From Nothopassalora personata (Eukaryota > Ascomycota > Dothideomycetes > Mycosphaerellales > Mycosphaerellaceae), in the NCBI GenBank assembly GCA_033816765.1, contig CM066293.1, forward strand, positions 3,162,001-3,226,000: 64,000 nucleotides of DNA, read 5' to 3'. Both the position numbers and the translations under genes were made by a program. Below are positions 11,655 through 22,799 of this stretch, piece by piece. The notes under the pieces were generated by a model that ran no database searches, was not told the DNA's origin, and saw only the letters and a program-made list of their open reading frames with translations. Position 1 is the first letter of the stretch. Each line of letters starts with the position of its first letter.

Positions 11655-11852
11655 TATAAGGGCCGTAAGGCTATAAGGAGATATCGTAATATATAGCACG
11701 CCTACGATCTTCTAGTCGTAGATAAACTAAAGCTTACTTTCTTCTATCGACGCTATACGCGTCTCCTAGTGTATGTATACGCGTTACGTACGGTATACCA
11801 AGCCGGGCATAGCCGTATTATATATAAGGGTTAGCTATAGGCTACCCTTATA
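11655..11852 (-). repeat. chromovirus copy 1, 3' LTR
   Basis: 198 bp, nearly identical to 23,958-24,155 apart from a few transitions. A purine-rich stretch in element orientation (AAGGCGAGGTAG) lies just inside it and may be the polypurine tract. Confidence 0.9.
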
Positions 11853-12189
11853 ACTACCTCGCCTTCTAGGCCAAGCTACCCTTAGCTCGCGGCTTTAGGA
11901 GATTTCTATATAAGTAATCTATCTACTTCTCGTAGATTCCGTTACTATACGACTCGCCTACGGGTCTCGTATATGTCGTTATCGTAGTATAGGTAGGTAT
12001 AAAGTTATAGTTACCGGGTTAACTAACTCGAGGGTTTAAGAAGCGTACCCTCTCCCTCCTTTTCCTTCTTTTTCCCTTATACTACGTTCTCGTAGTGTAC
12101 TACACCCGTACTACTAGCGATCTACTAGCTCCTCGCTAGCGACTACCTAGCGACCCGCCTATACTACTATAGCTTTAGAGGAAGCTATC

Positions 12190-13139
12190 TAAGACTAGCT
12201 CCGCTAGGAGGCCCTTATAGGGGGCCTATTAGTACTACTAACACTATTAATAGTACTACGAGCATAGATGTCTAGCGCGCTCGGCGTACTAGATACGCTA
12301 GCGAAGCGTAAGTTTAGCGCACTAGGGCCGTAGACCCCTAAGTCCTTACTAGCTAGGCGCCTAGGTATAGATATTAGGATATATATACGGTACCTCCCGT
12401 ACTTCGTAGCTAGTAAGTATTCGCTACGCCCTTTGCTTACGATGCGCTTACTAATAGTATAGTAGACGAGTAGGATACGTGTAATAGTATTACTACCGGC
12501 GAGTTACTTAAGAAGTATAGGCGCTATAGAGACATTAGGCACCCCTACGTTAGTAACACTAGCGTCGCTATCGCGTAGCTAGTAGCTCGCCTACGCGCCG
12601 CTCGCGCCTAGCGCGATAAGCTTATCTAGGGGCTTAGTAACTCTATTACTAAATAAGAGTAGGATGCTCTAGACTAGTAGTACGAGCTCTACGCCTAGCT
12701 AGGCGAGTAGATCCTAGAGGTAAGTACTACGCCTCGCTAGCGCTCCCTACGCTCGCCGTGTACGGCGTACTATCGCTCCCTATATAAATCGGCTAACCTC
12801 CTCCTAGGCTAAGAGGTAGTTCTCTACCTATAAGAATAAGCATATAGGCGACACCCGCGTACGCTTCGCCGGCGCCTCTACTACTACTACCCCCTCCTCC
12901 GCCGCCGCTACTACGTCCGTAGTTCTATAGTAAGAGTAGAATAGGGCCCTTAATAGGCTCTTCGAGCTCGGCCGTACTATAAGTAATATACGTGTCGTAT
13001 ATATGTCCTATACTAACCGTAGTTATGGTTCCTATAGGCTAGAAACATCAACACTACTACGGCCGATAGGGCCTTCTTACTACTAGCCCTACGGGGCAAG
13101 TATAATAAGGAGGATAATAAGGAGGATAATAACGAGTAA
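12190..13139 (+). pseudogene. antisense frame (aORF) inside chromovirus copy 1
   Basis: Read on the plus strand, opposite to gag-pol, one frame can be followed from about 12,190 to TAA at 13,137-13,139 with only RIP-type stops (TAG/TAA at former CAG, CAA or TGG). Key pieces are DIYTVPPVLRS, AYDALTNSIVDE, SITTGELLKKYRRYRDI, HPYVSNTSVAIA, LVARLRAARA and a C-terminus NINTTTADRAFLLLALRGK. The middle looks helical and basic. Copy 2 of the element has the homologous frame in the same relative place and orientation. I do not recognise the family. Confidence 0.6.
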
Positions 13140-13559
13140 TCGCGCGCTCCGGGTATATTAGCCGCCTACTACGCGCCTATCTTCTATCTACGTAGCGCCG
13201 TAGTACGCCTATAAAAGTTTGTTTTTAAAATAAATACTCTTCTCTCTACTCTTCTCTCTCCTTACCTCCCTCTCTAATGTTATTACTATCGGGGGTGTTT
13301 ACTCGACTAAGTACACGAGTCTTTTAGTCCGATAGAAGACACTATAGGTTAGTATCTTCTATACTAGTTATAGCTAAGTTTACTATTAGGGTAGAGGTCC
13401 TTATATCTAGCTACCGGAGGGTTAAGGCCTAAATGTATAACCTATACCCTTGTTTTAGCGCCTTATACGGCCTTCGTAGGCACCTTATATTCGACTACTA
13501 TATACGTAGCCTTCGCGGATCCTTCCGCCGGCTTATACCGTCTTCGCTAACGCCTTATA

Positions 13560-13730
13560 TTTAGCTACTATACGCGTAGCATTCGCGAGTCCTTATACTA
13601 GCTCCTAGCTATTATACTCTTCTAGCTAGCCCTTCTATTGTACTAGGTACTATACTTTACCCTTATACTTACGCTTTCCTAGTACTACCTCTACTTTATA
13701 TTGCCCGTCCTTATTAGCTAGGGCTATAGT
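13560..13730 (-). pseudogene. chromodomain of chromovirus copy 1
   Basis: The minus strand reads VLGKRKYKGKV-YLVQ-KG-LEEYNS-E with stops where Trp and Gln are expected, followed by LANATRIVAKYKALAK. This is the aromatic-rich chromodomain found at the C-terminus of chromovirus integrases, which directs integration to marked heterochromatin. Confidence 0.8.
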
Positions 13731-14251
13731 ACCTCTATTCTTCTCGCTACCTACGTACGGATCGAGGAGGGATATATAGAATACATTATAAATTCTTAAG
13801 TCGGCTAGTAGTACTAGGCGGTACGCCTACGAACCGATAGCGTCGATAATACGGTACGGTCTAATAAACTTCGGACCTATCTTCTTCTTCGGTAATGCTA
13901 ACCTTAGGTTCTTCGTAGATAATAAGACTATATTACCTACGCGATAGCTATTAGCCTTATAAGTCTTATTATAGTAGCGAGTCTAATTGGCTACTACGAT
14001 TTCCTAACGCTTCGTAAGCGTAGCGCGCATCTCTCGTATACGGTTAACTAAGTCTACCGCTACTAGTACCTCCCCTTCTCGGATCTCGCCTCGAGATCCT
14101 ATAGGTATTAGGGCAATCTTAGGTCTCTAACTATACGCTATCTTAAATAGGCTTATACGTAGCGTAGGGTAGACGCTATTATTACATACGAATTTAGTAA
14201 TAGCTAGCTACTTAGCCTACTCTATCTAGTTCTCGCTATAGTAATAACGAA
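13731..14251 (-). pseudogene. gypsy integrase, C-terminal part
   Basis: The minus strand reads TRYYNKTYKANSYRVGNIV, LLSTKNLRLALPKKKIGPKF, then PYRIIDAIGS and YISLLDPYVGSEKN, the usual segment between the integrase core and the chromodomain. The frame continues across the copia insertion into 19,876-20,600. Confidence 0.8.
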
Positions 14252-14256
14252 GGTAC

Positions 14257-14503
14257 TGTTAAGTTAAGACCTAACAGGATACGTAGTTAGTAGCGGAGTA
14301 GAGTAAGAGATTAATCTTTAACTAGCTAATAGCTATAGGGCATGTAGCAATATATTAGGAACCAATGTGTGAATTGTGTTAGATGTCTATCTAAGCTAAA
14401 GGGAAGAGAAGGTGTCTTCCGATAAGCTAAGTCATTGTAGATGCCTTAGGCTATTAGATTACAACCTAACTATTAGCTCCCCTTAAGATACTACATCTTA
14501 ATA
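14257..14503 (-). repeat. copia 3' LTR
   Basis: 247 bp; the outer end keeps the canonical form (TGTTAAG on the plus strand, CTTAACA at the element's end). The inner flank carries CTCCTACTTATCTC, which in element orientation is a purine-rich polypurine tract. Confidence 0.9.
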
Positions 14504-14919
14504 CTCCTACTTATCTCACATAGGAGGTTATAGTCTACTCTTCTCCTATTAGTAGTATTTAGACCTCTATAACAGGTTAAGCTAGCTTATAAACCTCTAG
14601 AAGTGTAAACTAGTCTTTAGCTTTATAAACCTATCTATAACTATCTTAGATATTAGGGTGTACTTAATAGTAATAAGCCTTCTCTACTAAAGTTTCCTAA
14701 TAGCATTGTAGGCAATGTTAATGTACTTTAACTTGTTATAAACATGTGCATCCCTCACTAGGGTAAGGGCAGCTTAGTTATTACCTCTCAATTGGACTAG
14801 TCTTAAGCTTAACATAGTCTCCTAGTTTCTAGTGATCCTTAGTTAATAGGAACAGTCTCCTACTAACTCTAGACAGTCTATCTCCCTTAGCAGTAAAGCT
14901 AGGAATTAGGATTGCTTTA

Positions 14920-15110
14920 TATATGCATTTATAGCTATGTATTTAGCTTCTATTATAGATGTTACTATAGACTTTTGCTTCTTACTCATCTAGGAGACTA
15001 GTGCCCTATAGAGGAAGAAGATATACCTAAGGATAGAGACTCTGTCTACTTTATCTATTACATAATTAGAGTTATAGTATCTAACTAGGCATCCTTCTCT
15101 ATGCCTAGAG
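14920..15110 (-). pseudogene. copia RNase H domain
   Basis: The minus strand reads VRYYNSNYVIDKVDRVSILR, then YIFFLYRALVS, a stop where Trp is expected, MSKKQKSIVTSIIEAKYIAI. The motif S-W-x-SKKQ-x-(S/T)...EAEYIA is diagnostic of Ty1/copia RNase H. Confidence 0.85.
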
Positions 15111-15449
15111 AAGATAAGGCTAAGATTAGGATATAACCTTAGATATCTTGTAATCTTCTTTAAAGCCTTTATGTAGTGCGTAGATAGGTTACTTATAAAT
15201 AAGCTTATCCTTCCTAGGACAAAAGTAATGTCTAGCCTTGTAATCGTTACTAGCTATATCTATGTACTATTAATACTCTAGTACTCTACCTTGTTACACC
15301 TCTTATCTATGTAGCTTAAAGGTTTAAGAGCCTTATAGCTGTCTATAGGTAAGTGTGTAGGTGCTGCCTTCTTATAGTTTATCCCTATCTTAGTAAGGTT
15401 GTCCCTAATAAAGTGTCCCTAGTTAAGTTTTAGGATTCCTCTCCTCCTG

Positions 15450-16075
15450 TCCCTTGTAACTCTTATACTAAGGATCTTTTTAGGTTTACTAAGATCTTTG
15501 ATCTTAAAGACTTTACTAAGTTCTCTTTTAAACTAGAGAACATCTATTAACTTTAGTGCAGCAATTGGAATGTTATCTACATGTGTAAGAATTATGATCT
15601 CTTTTTCCTTATAAATAAGTAGGCATGGATCTACCTCTAACTATGTGAATCTAATCTCTCTAAGCTTTAACATATAGAGTTAATTCTAATCTCTAGCTAC
15701 TTGCTTAAGTCTATATAAGCTTTTAAGGATCTTAAACACTATGTTTAGTAGAAGCTTAACTCCTAGTAGTAGTAGCATAAAGATGTCTTTATAGAGGGTG
15801 CTTTCTATAAACGTATTGTTTATATCCACTTAGTAAAGATAGAGATCCTTCTTACACATAATAGCCATAAATACCCTAAGGGTGTCCTATCTAACTATAG
15901 GCGCAAATGTCTCTATAAAGTTAACACTAAACTTCTATAAAAAGCCCCTTATAACTAGCCTAGCCTTAAACTTTTCAATAGCTCTACTAATGCTTCTTTT
16001 AACATTAAAGACCTATCTTAACGTAACTAAGTTTACTCCTTTTAGTGGAATAGCATTCTCCTAGGTGTTGTTACT
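15450..16075 (-). pseudogene. copia reverse transcriptase
   Basis: The minus strand shows FNVKR...IEKFKARLVIRGF, then NFIETFAPIVR, DTLRVFMAIMCKKDLYLY, VDINNTFIESTLYKDIFM, and near 15,568-15,700 DPCLLIYKEKEIIILTHVDN, where the catalytic Tyr-Val-Asp-Asp box has become THVDN. The order and wording are those of Ty1/copia reverse transcriptase. Several stops interrupt it, so it cannot make protein. Confidence 0.88.
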
Positions 16076-16849
16076 CTATAGAGCATCTAGCTCCTTCTAG
16101 ATTGCTTCCTTCTAAAGGTGTCCCTATTTCTTGTTATTTATAGTATCCTTATAGGACTTTAGAATTAGGATCTCTTACTTATATATAATGACTTCTGTAG
16201 TTACTATAAAGGCTATCTCCTTAACTTCTTCTAGGAATTCACTATCCTATAGTACTGAATCATCTACTAATTATATAGCTATAAAGAAAGCTTAGTAGTA
16301 AGTAGTAAGGTTCTCTAAGAGGTCTATTACTTCTCCCACTTTAGTAGCTAGTTTAGGTATAGGGACTATAGATCTTAGGGCTTTCTATTTCCATTTATAG
16401 CCCTTAACATTATAGTTAGCCCTCCTCTTACTAAGGGATGATCTAAGAGTAGTTACTTGTATCCTAGTAACATTCTTTTCCTAGAGATCTAGTAAGCTTA
16501 TCTTAATTAGCTTATCAATTTTCTAAAATTCCCCTACATTCTTTAGAGGCTAGGGAAGTTGCATAAACAGCTTTCTTAGCTAGGCTATTACTAGGCTACT
16601 CTACTGAATGATTAAATAGTGAACAGGTTACTCTAAGGATATGTCCTTTCTTAGCCTCCCTAAGGGTCTCCTAGCTAGTGCATTGCTTAATAGATTCAAT
16701 TTTATAACATTGAGATCTATATTACCTCTAGGTTAGCCCTTAAAGAAGTCTACATATATGTGTTGTTTTACAGCTTTTATGTCTAGTTCCTAAAAGAGCT
16801 AGGCCTTAGCTATGTTTTTAACGTATCTAACAAACACTGCTTCTTTACC

Positions 16850-17500
16850 TCTATTTATTAGTTTATCACTTCTTACCTATTAAGGCTAGGATCTTGTGTC
16901 TATATAGATAATAGCTTTGCATCCCTAAACCTTCAAATGGTTAATAGTTAGCTTAATACTATTAAAGGCTTCATCTAGTAAAACCTTAAACCTATTATAG
17001 TCTAGACTATTTAGTAGTTTGTTCCTTATGTAGGTTTAGGCTTCTAGTGCTTTAGGCTAGAATTTAATTAGTATCTTAGCCTCTTTAAGCATTGCTCTTA
17101 TAGAGTCTTCTAAGGTTTATATTGACCTTTTAACTAGTCCATTTTAGAGCGAGTTGTATGCCTTAGTATGCTCTAGCCCAATTCCTAAATCCTTCTCCTA
17201 CTGCTTAACTAATGTAATAAGTTTCCTTACATTGTTAAGCCTAACTGCTTTTAACTGTACTAATGATTTCCTCTCTACCTTAATCTTCTAGTTCTAGAGA
17301 GTAACTAGAGCATCTTCTCTTTTCTTAAGAGGATAGGTTTACTTTTTCCTAGAGAAGTTGTTAACAATCTTAAGCTAGTATTTAAACCCTAGCCTTAATG
17401 TTAGTAGTGGACTATATATGTTAATGGATACAAGGGTAAGTCTTTTAGGTCTTCTCTTAGTAACTTTGCCTTTATACTTCTTTATCTTTGCTATTAAATA
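16850..17500 (-). pseudogene. copia integrase core
   Basis: The minus strand reads GLEHTKAYNSL, a stop, NGLVKRSI, a stop, TLEDSIRAMLKEAKILIKF, then AYIRNRLLN-like text. This corresponds to the block with QQNG.(V/A)ER....(L)...R.ML..A.....FW.EA...A.YI.NR of copia integrases, including the third catalytic Glu region (ER become KR). Confidence 0.8.
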
Positions 17501-17999
17501 CACTCTACACTAGTGGAAGCTATCTCTAGCAATAGGAATAGGTTCTTTTAAGTCTATTACCTTATAAAGATTCTAGGGTAAGTTCTTCCTAAAGTGTGCA
17601 AATCTTCTATACTAAAGCTCCTACTATTTTAGGTTAGTCTCTAATTTAGCAGTTATAAAGGCATTCTCTATTAGTAGTGCACATAATAAGTGATGTGCCC
17701 TTTCTTATAGTAGAGGAGAAATCTTATTAATAAATGGAACCCCCCTAAGAAGCCTTATCTAGACAATAGTTTAGCTAGAGGGGGATATAAGAGAAAATGA
17801 AGGAGGTTAGACACTAAACTACTTACTAAACTAGTTCTAAGAAACTAGGTTTACCCCTAGCTTAGGTATAAGTAGAACATCTTCTAAGACAACTTTCCTA
17901 CTAGATCTCCTACTTATCTCTATAGTCCTAATATAAGTAGCTAACAAATGTCCACCTCCTACTTTAATCTATTTCTTCTTTATTAAGGGAGTTATAGAT

Positions 18000-19200
18000 C
18001 TAAAGAGGCAGTTCTAGTTAGTTATATAGGATAAAGCATAAGAATTAAGTAACTACTCTAATAAGGGGAACTTGCCTTAGACTTCTGTAGTTAAGTAAGC
18101 TACTTTATTATACTTATTATTATTAGACATTGTCTTCTAGGATAAGTTGCATAAGTTAGGTAGCTCTTAGGTAGAGAAACCTTTCCTAGTCTTCCTTGTT
18201 TTAGAGGAAGGAGACTAGGCCTAGTTCTTCTAGAGTAATAGTATGTTAGAGCTAAGTTTCTTCACCATTTTCTTAAGTTCCTCTATAGAGGACTTCTCTC
18301 TTAGTGTTCTTCTTAAAGATAGTAGTAGAGATCTTCTCTTCTTAACATGTGTTATATTCTAGGAGGATAGTGCTTAGGAATGAGATCTAAGGACCTTCTT
18401 TGCCTTAGAGAGACTAGGGCAGTCCTTAATAAGATAGTCCTTCTTATAGAGAAGGTAGGAAAGTAATCTTACCTAACCTAAGGGCCTAACCTAGGTAGCT
18501 ACTATACTATACTTAGCCTTAGAGGGATTTAATCTAGCCTCTTAAGCCTTAAGGATCTTTAAGGTCCTTTTATAATCTATCTTTAGCTAAGCTATAATAG
18601 TATCCCTAGCTACATAGTAGTTATGTAGCAGTAAGCTTAAAAGCTAGGTCATTCTTACATTAGCTTTCCTATAGTACTAGCCCTCTAGGTTAACATTAGC
18701 AATCCTCCTTCTAAGAGATACTAGGTGTGCCTATGCAGATCTAATAGTAAACTCTTCACTTATCTTAAAGTTCATAAACTGTTTTATAAGCTTATATACA
18801 TAGGTTAGTAACACCTAGCTATACTTATTCTAGAGATGCACCTATATCTTAGTAGCTTTTCTAGATTCGTAAGAGCCCTTAAGCTCAAATTTATCTTCTT
18901 TTATAATCCTACTTAGGATACTAAAGCAGTAAGCTACATTTTGTTTTATCTATGTTAGTGTATTAAGAATCTCTTTAATCTTAGTCTCTTCCTAGAGTTT
19001 TAGGTTCTTGCCCTTAATGTTGTTAAATGACACTTCTAATAGGTTATTAATTGCAAAGAATACTAACTGGCTCTCTATCTTATATCTCTAAAGGTTGAAC
19101 TATCTCTTCTAATTGTCTCTCCTAAGAATTGGGATTTTAGTTCCCTTCTCTTCTCCTTTCTCTTAGTATAAATCCATAATAAATTGAATATAATAAAATA
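18000..19200 (-). pseudogene. copia gag-like region with zinc knuckle remnant
   Basis: Around 18,420-18,470 the minus strand reads LYKKDYLIKDCPSLSKAKK, which fits a CX2CX4HX4C knuckle in which Cys and His codons have been altered by RIP-type changes. The rest is too damaged for a firm call. Confidence 0.5.
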
Positions 19201-19604
19201 AGGTGTATATGCTTTAAAGTCGTGGCTTAGGTCCTACTAAGGCTTTTAGTGTAGAATAGTAAGGTTCGTAGGTATAGATACTAAGGCCTACTTAGTAGGG
19301 TAAAGAAAGAGCGGTGTAGTCTCGGAGCTAGGACACAGGTCTGTCTCTCCTAGTAGAGTTCTAAATGACTTACTTAAAGTCCTTCTTAATAGTATCTCGA
19401 TGTAGTTCTACCTATAGAGTGTCTTTAAGGTATTAGCTTATAATAAGCCGTATAGAGTCCTTTTCTAGATTACCTATTACTTAGTATTAAACTAAGCTCC
19501 TTAATAGGATAGATAGGGTAGACTTCTACTTCCTAGATGTTTTCTACTATAATAGCAAGGGATACAAGTAACCTATACTAATATAGGTTGCTCTTACTCC
19601 TATA

Positions 19605-19623
19605 CAAACCCGGGCTTATAACC
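19605..19623 (-). other. copia primer binding site matching the initiator tRNA-Met anticodon arm
   Basis: Directly inside the 5' LTR the plus strand reads AAACCCGGGCTTATAACC. Initiator tRNA-Met anticodon arms read like GGGC(T/C)CATAACCC, so one C to T change in CpA gives the sequence seen. Drosophila copia and some fungal copia elements prime from a half-tRNA cut in this arm rather than from the 3' CCA end. That this element does so is inferred from sequence match and position. Confidence 0.6.
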
Positions 19624-19870
19624 TATTAAGTTAAGACCTAATAGGATACGTAGTTAGTAGCGGAGTAGAGTAAGAGATTAATCTTTAACTAGCTAATAGC
19701 TATAGGGCATGTAGCAATATATTAGGAACTAATGTGTGAATTGTGTTAGATGTCTATCTAAGCTAAAGGGGAGAGAAGGTGTCTTCCGATAAGCTAAGTT
19801 ATCGTAGATGCCTTAGGCTATTAGATTACAACCTAACTATTAGCTCCCCTTAAGATGCTACATCTTAATA
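19624..19870 (-). repeat. copia 5' LTR
   Basis: 247 bp; differs from the other LTR by a few changes, mostly transitions. Its inner end reads TATTAAG where the partner has TGTTAAG, a RIP-type change. Confidence 0.9.
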
Positions 19871-19875
19871 GGTAC

Positions 19876-20620
19876 TATTCTAAGGTTTAGTCTATCCTCT
19901 TAGTCTAGCCGTTAGTCTAAGGGTAGAAAGCTATAGATAGCTTACGCTTTACCTACGCCTCGAAGTAGAAGTTACTCTAGAACTTACTCGTAAACACCGA
20001 CCCGCGGTTACTTACTATACCCGCTAGTATACTATAATGCCGTACGACTTCGTCTCGTAAGATCCTCGTAAGCTCCGCCGCTATATATATCTTAGTCGTA
20101 GGAATATATAAGTTTATTTTAGAGTAGCGGTCGACGATTACTAGGATCGCATTATATACGTATTCTCCTCGCTTACTTAGCGGTAGGTCCGTAATAAAAT
20201 CTATAGTAATTTCCTACTATAGATCGTCTAGCCTAGGTAGTAGCTATAGCTCGCCGTAGGGTTAATAGCGCCTCGCCTTCGAGGTCTAATAAGCCCTATA
20301 GTTTCTAACATACTCCCTTACATCTTTACTAAGTAATTCCTACTAGTAATAACGTCGTAGTAGCTCTTTAGTCTTTACCTTACTAGAGTGCCCTACTAGT
20401 AGGTCGCTATAATGTATATAGAGTAGCTATGCTCTTACTATATAGTCTTCGGGTACTATAATCGCGTTCCCGCGATAGACTAACCCGTCTTTTATATACT
20501 AGTCCTTAGCGTCCCCTTCGCTAGGCGCCTACGATAAGTATACGACGTACCTATCGTCTCTCCCCTATATGATTTTTATTAGTAGTGTAAGTAGTTTACC
20601 TAGGCCGCCCTACATTATTA
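19876..20620 (-). pseudogene. gypsy integrase core, N-terminal part
   Basis: The minus strand reads EITIDFITDLPLSKRGEYVY, NAILVIVDRYSKINLYIPTT, then AAELTRILRDEVVRHYSILA, GIVSNRGSVFTSKF, up to LSIAFYP and a TNG remnant just before the copia target site. The catalytic Asp residues are visible in DFITDLP and, changed to Asn, in SNRG. Confidence 0.85.
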
Positions 20621-20799
20621 TAGCGTATACTCTTACTAGTAGCGATCGGGTCCCCTACGGCTCGTAGGCTACTACTACTATTATCGTCGCCTTATCCTAT
20701 ATCTTCTCGTAGGTAGCGGTTACGCGCCTTACTATAGGCTCGTCCTCTCTTAATAGGGATTCCTTCTAGAAAGATAGCTTACTTTATAGCGTAGGAAGT

Positions 20800-22750
20800 A
20801 AGTTCGACGTCTACTACGCTACGCGTACGTAGTTACTACGTCGCGATAGCGTATCAGCTAGGTTACTCTTCCCCGACCTATACTCTACTACGAAGTCGAA
20901 AGGTTATAGAAACATCGCCTATCGAGCTTACCTCCCGTTTAGCTACTTTACTATTATAAAACCCTATAGGTTCGTATAGTCGACTAGTACCTAAACCGTA
21001 TACGATACGCCTTCGAGGTACGGTCGCTAATACTTAAATGCCTCTACTACTACTAGTAGCTCTTAGTTATAGGTCTTATAATTGCACTCGGTAGGTATTA
21101 TCTTACGAGAATAGAAGGTAATTAGATACTACTTAGTCCTAAATAGCTAAGAGATAGTACCTATAATCGTAAAACCTAAGGCATCCGTCTTAACCCTCGT
21201 ACGTAACAAAGGATCAAAGTGCCTTAGGATAGGTGCTCCGAGGAACCTAGCTTTTAGCCGTTAGAACGCTTACTCCTCGTAAGCGGACTATATAAGAGGT
21301 CCTTACTTCTTACTATTCTTACATCCCTTTAGTAGGTCTATTAATAGCTTCGTAATCCTCGAGTACCCTTCGATAAAGCGCCTATAGAAGTTATAGAATC
21401 CTAGGAAGGATTAAATCTTATAAAAACTTATAGGCGTAGGCTATTCCTCGATTACGGCTACCCTAATCCTATCTATTAATACGCCTACGACACTTACGAT
21501 AAATCCTAGGAACTCGGTATTCTCCTAGAAGAAGCTATACTTCTTTAGGTTCGTAAATAGGGCAAACTTTCGTAGCCTCTCTAGTACCGCGCGTACGGCT
21601 CGTACGTGCTCCTTATACGTTACGCTATAGATAAGGATGTTATCTAGGTAGACTACGTAGATATTATCTACTAACCTAGTAAGGGCCTTATTAATATACC
21701 CCTAAAAGGTAGCTAGTACGTTAGTTAACCTAAAAGGCATAACTAAGTACTCGTAGTAACCGTATCGCGTGCGAAACGTAGTCTTCTACTCGCCTCCTCG
21801 CTTAATAGGAATACGGTAGTAGGCATCCTATAGGTCGATTATAGTAAAGAGCCTAGCGCCCTATAGCCTATCCAAGGTCTTACTAATTAGGGGCAGTAGG
21901 TACCGGTTCTTTACTATAATCTTATTTAGGCCTCTATAATCTATATAGAGCCTAAGAGTGCTATTCTTCTTTAGTACAAATAGGATAGACGTACCCGCCT
22001 CGCTTACGGATCGCCTAATCTACCCCTTTTCTATTACTTACGTAAGGTACTCCTTTAAGGCCTCTAGCTTAGTTAAGAACTAGTAGTATAGCGGCTTAAA
22101 AGGGGGTTTCTTTTCTTTAACGATATTAATTGTATACTTAACCCCGTCGGGTATCTTACGCTTCGCCTACTTATTAGGTACGTATATATCTCGGAAGTCT
22201 ATAAATTCTTTAGGCTACGAGGGGCCCTCTCCTTCGGGTACTACTATAGTAATAGCCTAAACACTTATCGTATAAACCTACTTTAAGCTCTCGAGATCCT
22301 TAAGGAACTCGCGTGCATTACGCTACTAAATCGTAGGCGTCTCTATACCGTAGTACTACTAGTTATCCTTATCGGCCTTTACTATCTAATTACGATACCG
22401 CTAGGGTCTACTTAAAATAACTAACGGCCTACCTATAGGCGCTATATAGTAGATAGCGTCGCTTACGCGCTCTACTCCTACATCGTTAGCTAGTCGCACG
22501 CGAACCGTATAGGCGCCGTAGTAATGCCCCTAGTTCTACGCGTACGACTCTAGATTTAGAAGCTTTATACTACTAATAGGCTATATCTAGTGTCGGAGTA
22601 TATACTCGTACGATACTAAGCTTAAATCTATACCGTTATCTAGAAGAAACGTAGCCTCGCGAAAGCCCTTACGCGTCTCGACGGCGCCTTATAAGTAACG
22701 CGCTAGACTCGTATCGACTTACCTTAAGGGGTCTATATAGAAACTCGGAC
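20800..22750 (-). pseudogene. gypsy reverse transcriptase and RNase H
   Basis: Near 21,630-21,795 the minus strand reads KTTFRTRYGYYEYLVMPFRL, TNVLATF, a stop, GYINKALTRLVDN, VVYLDNILIY. This is the central reverse transcriptase block (TAFRT.YG..E....PFGL.NAPATFQ....L....D......YLDDILI) with RIP changes (YLDD to YLDN, NAP to NVL). RNase H should lie at about 20.8-21.35 kb. Confidence 0.88.
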
Positions 22751-22799
22751 TTAGGAGCGACCCTTACCTAGTCCTCTACCTTTTCCCTATTTGCCCTTC

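Larger units (their letters stand above)
14257..19870 (-). mobile_element. complete Ty1/copia retrotransposon nested in the chromovirus integrase
   Basis: Bounded by 247-bp direct repeats (14,257-14,503 and 19,624-19,870) and flanked by GGTAC on both sides (14,252-14,256 and 19,871-19,875). Total 5,614 bp. In minus orientation the order is gag-like region with zinc knuckle remnant, integrase, reverse transcriptase, RNase H: the Ty1/copia order, opposite to Ty3/gypsy where integrase follows RNase H. It retains clearly more CA and TG than its host element, so it is probably younger or less RIPed. Confidence 0.9.

Noticed and set aside
9170..13139. Tyrosine-recombinase (Starship captain, DUF3435) gene
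   Set aside because: Some helical, Arg/Gln-rich text looked suggestive, but no recombinase R...HxxR...Y pattern could be traced, and the frames are better explained as a TLH-like remnant and the chromovirus antisense frame.
15882..16064. 60-codon frame inside the RIP block
   Set aside because: It lies antisense to the copia reverse transcriptase and has no features of its own.
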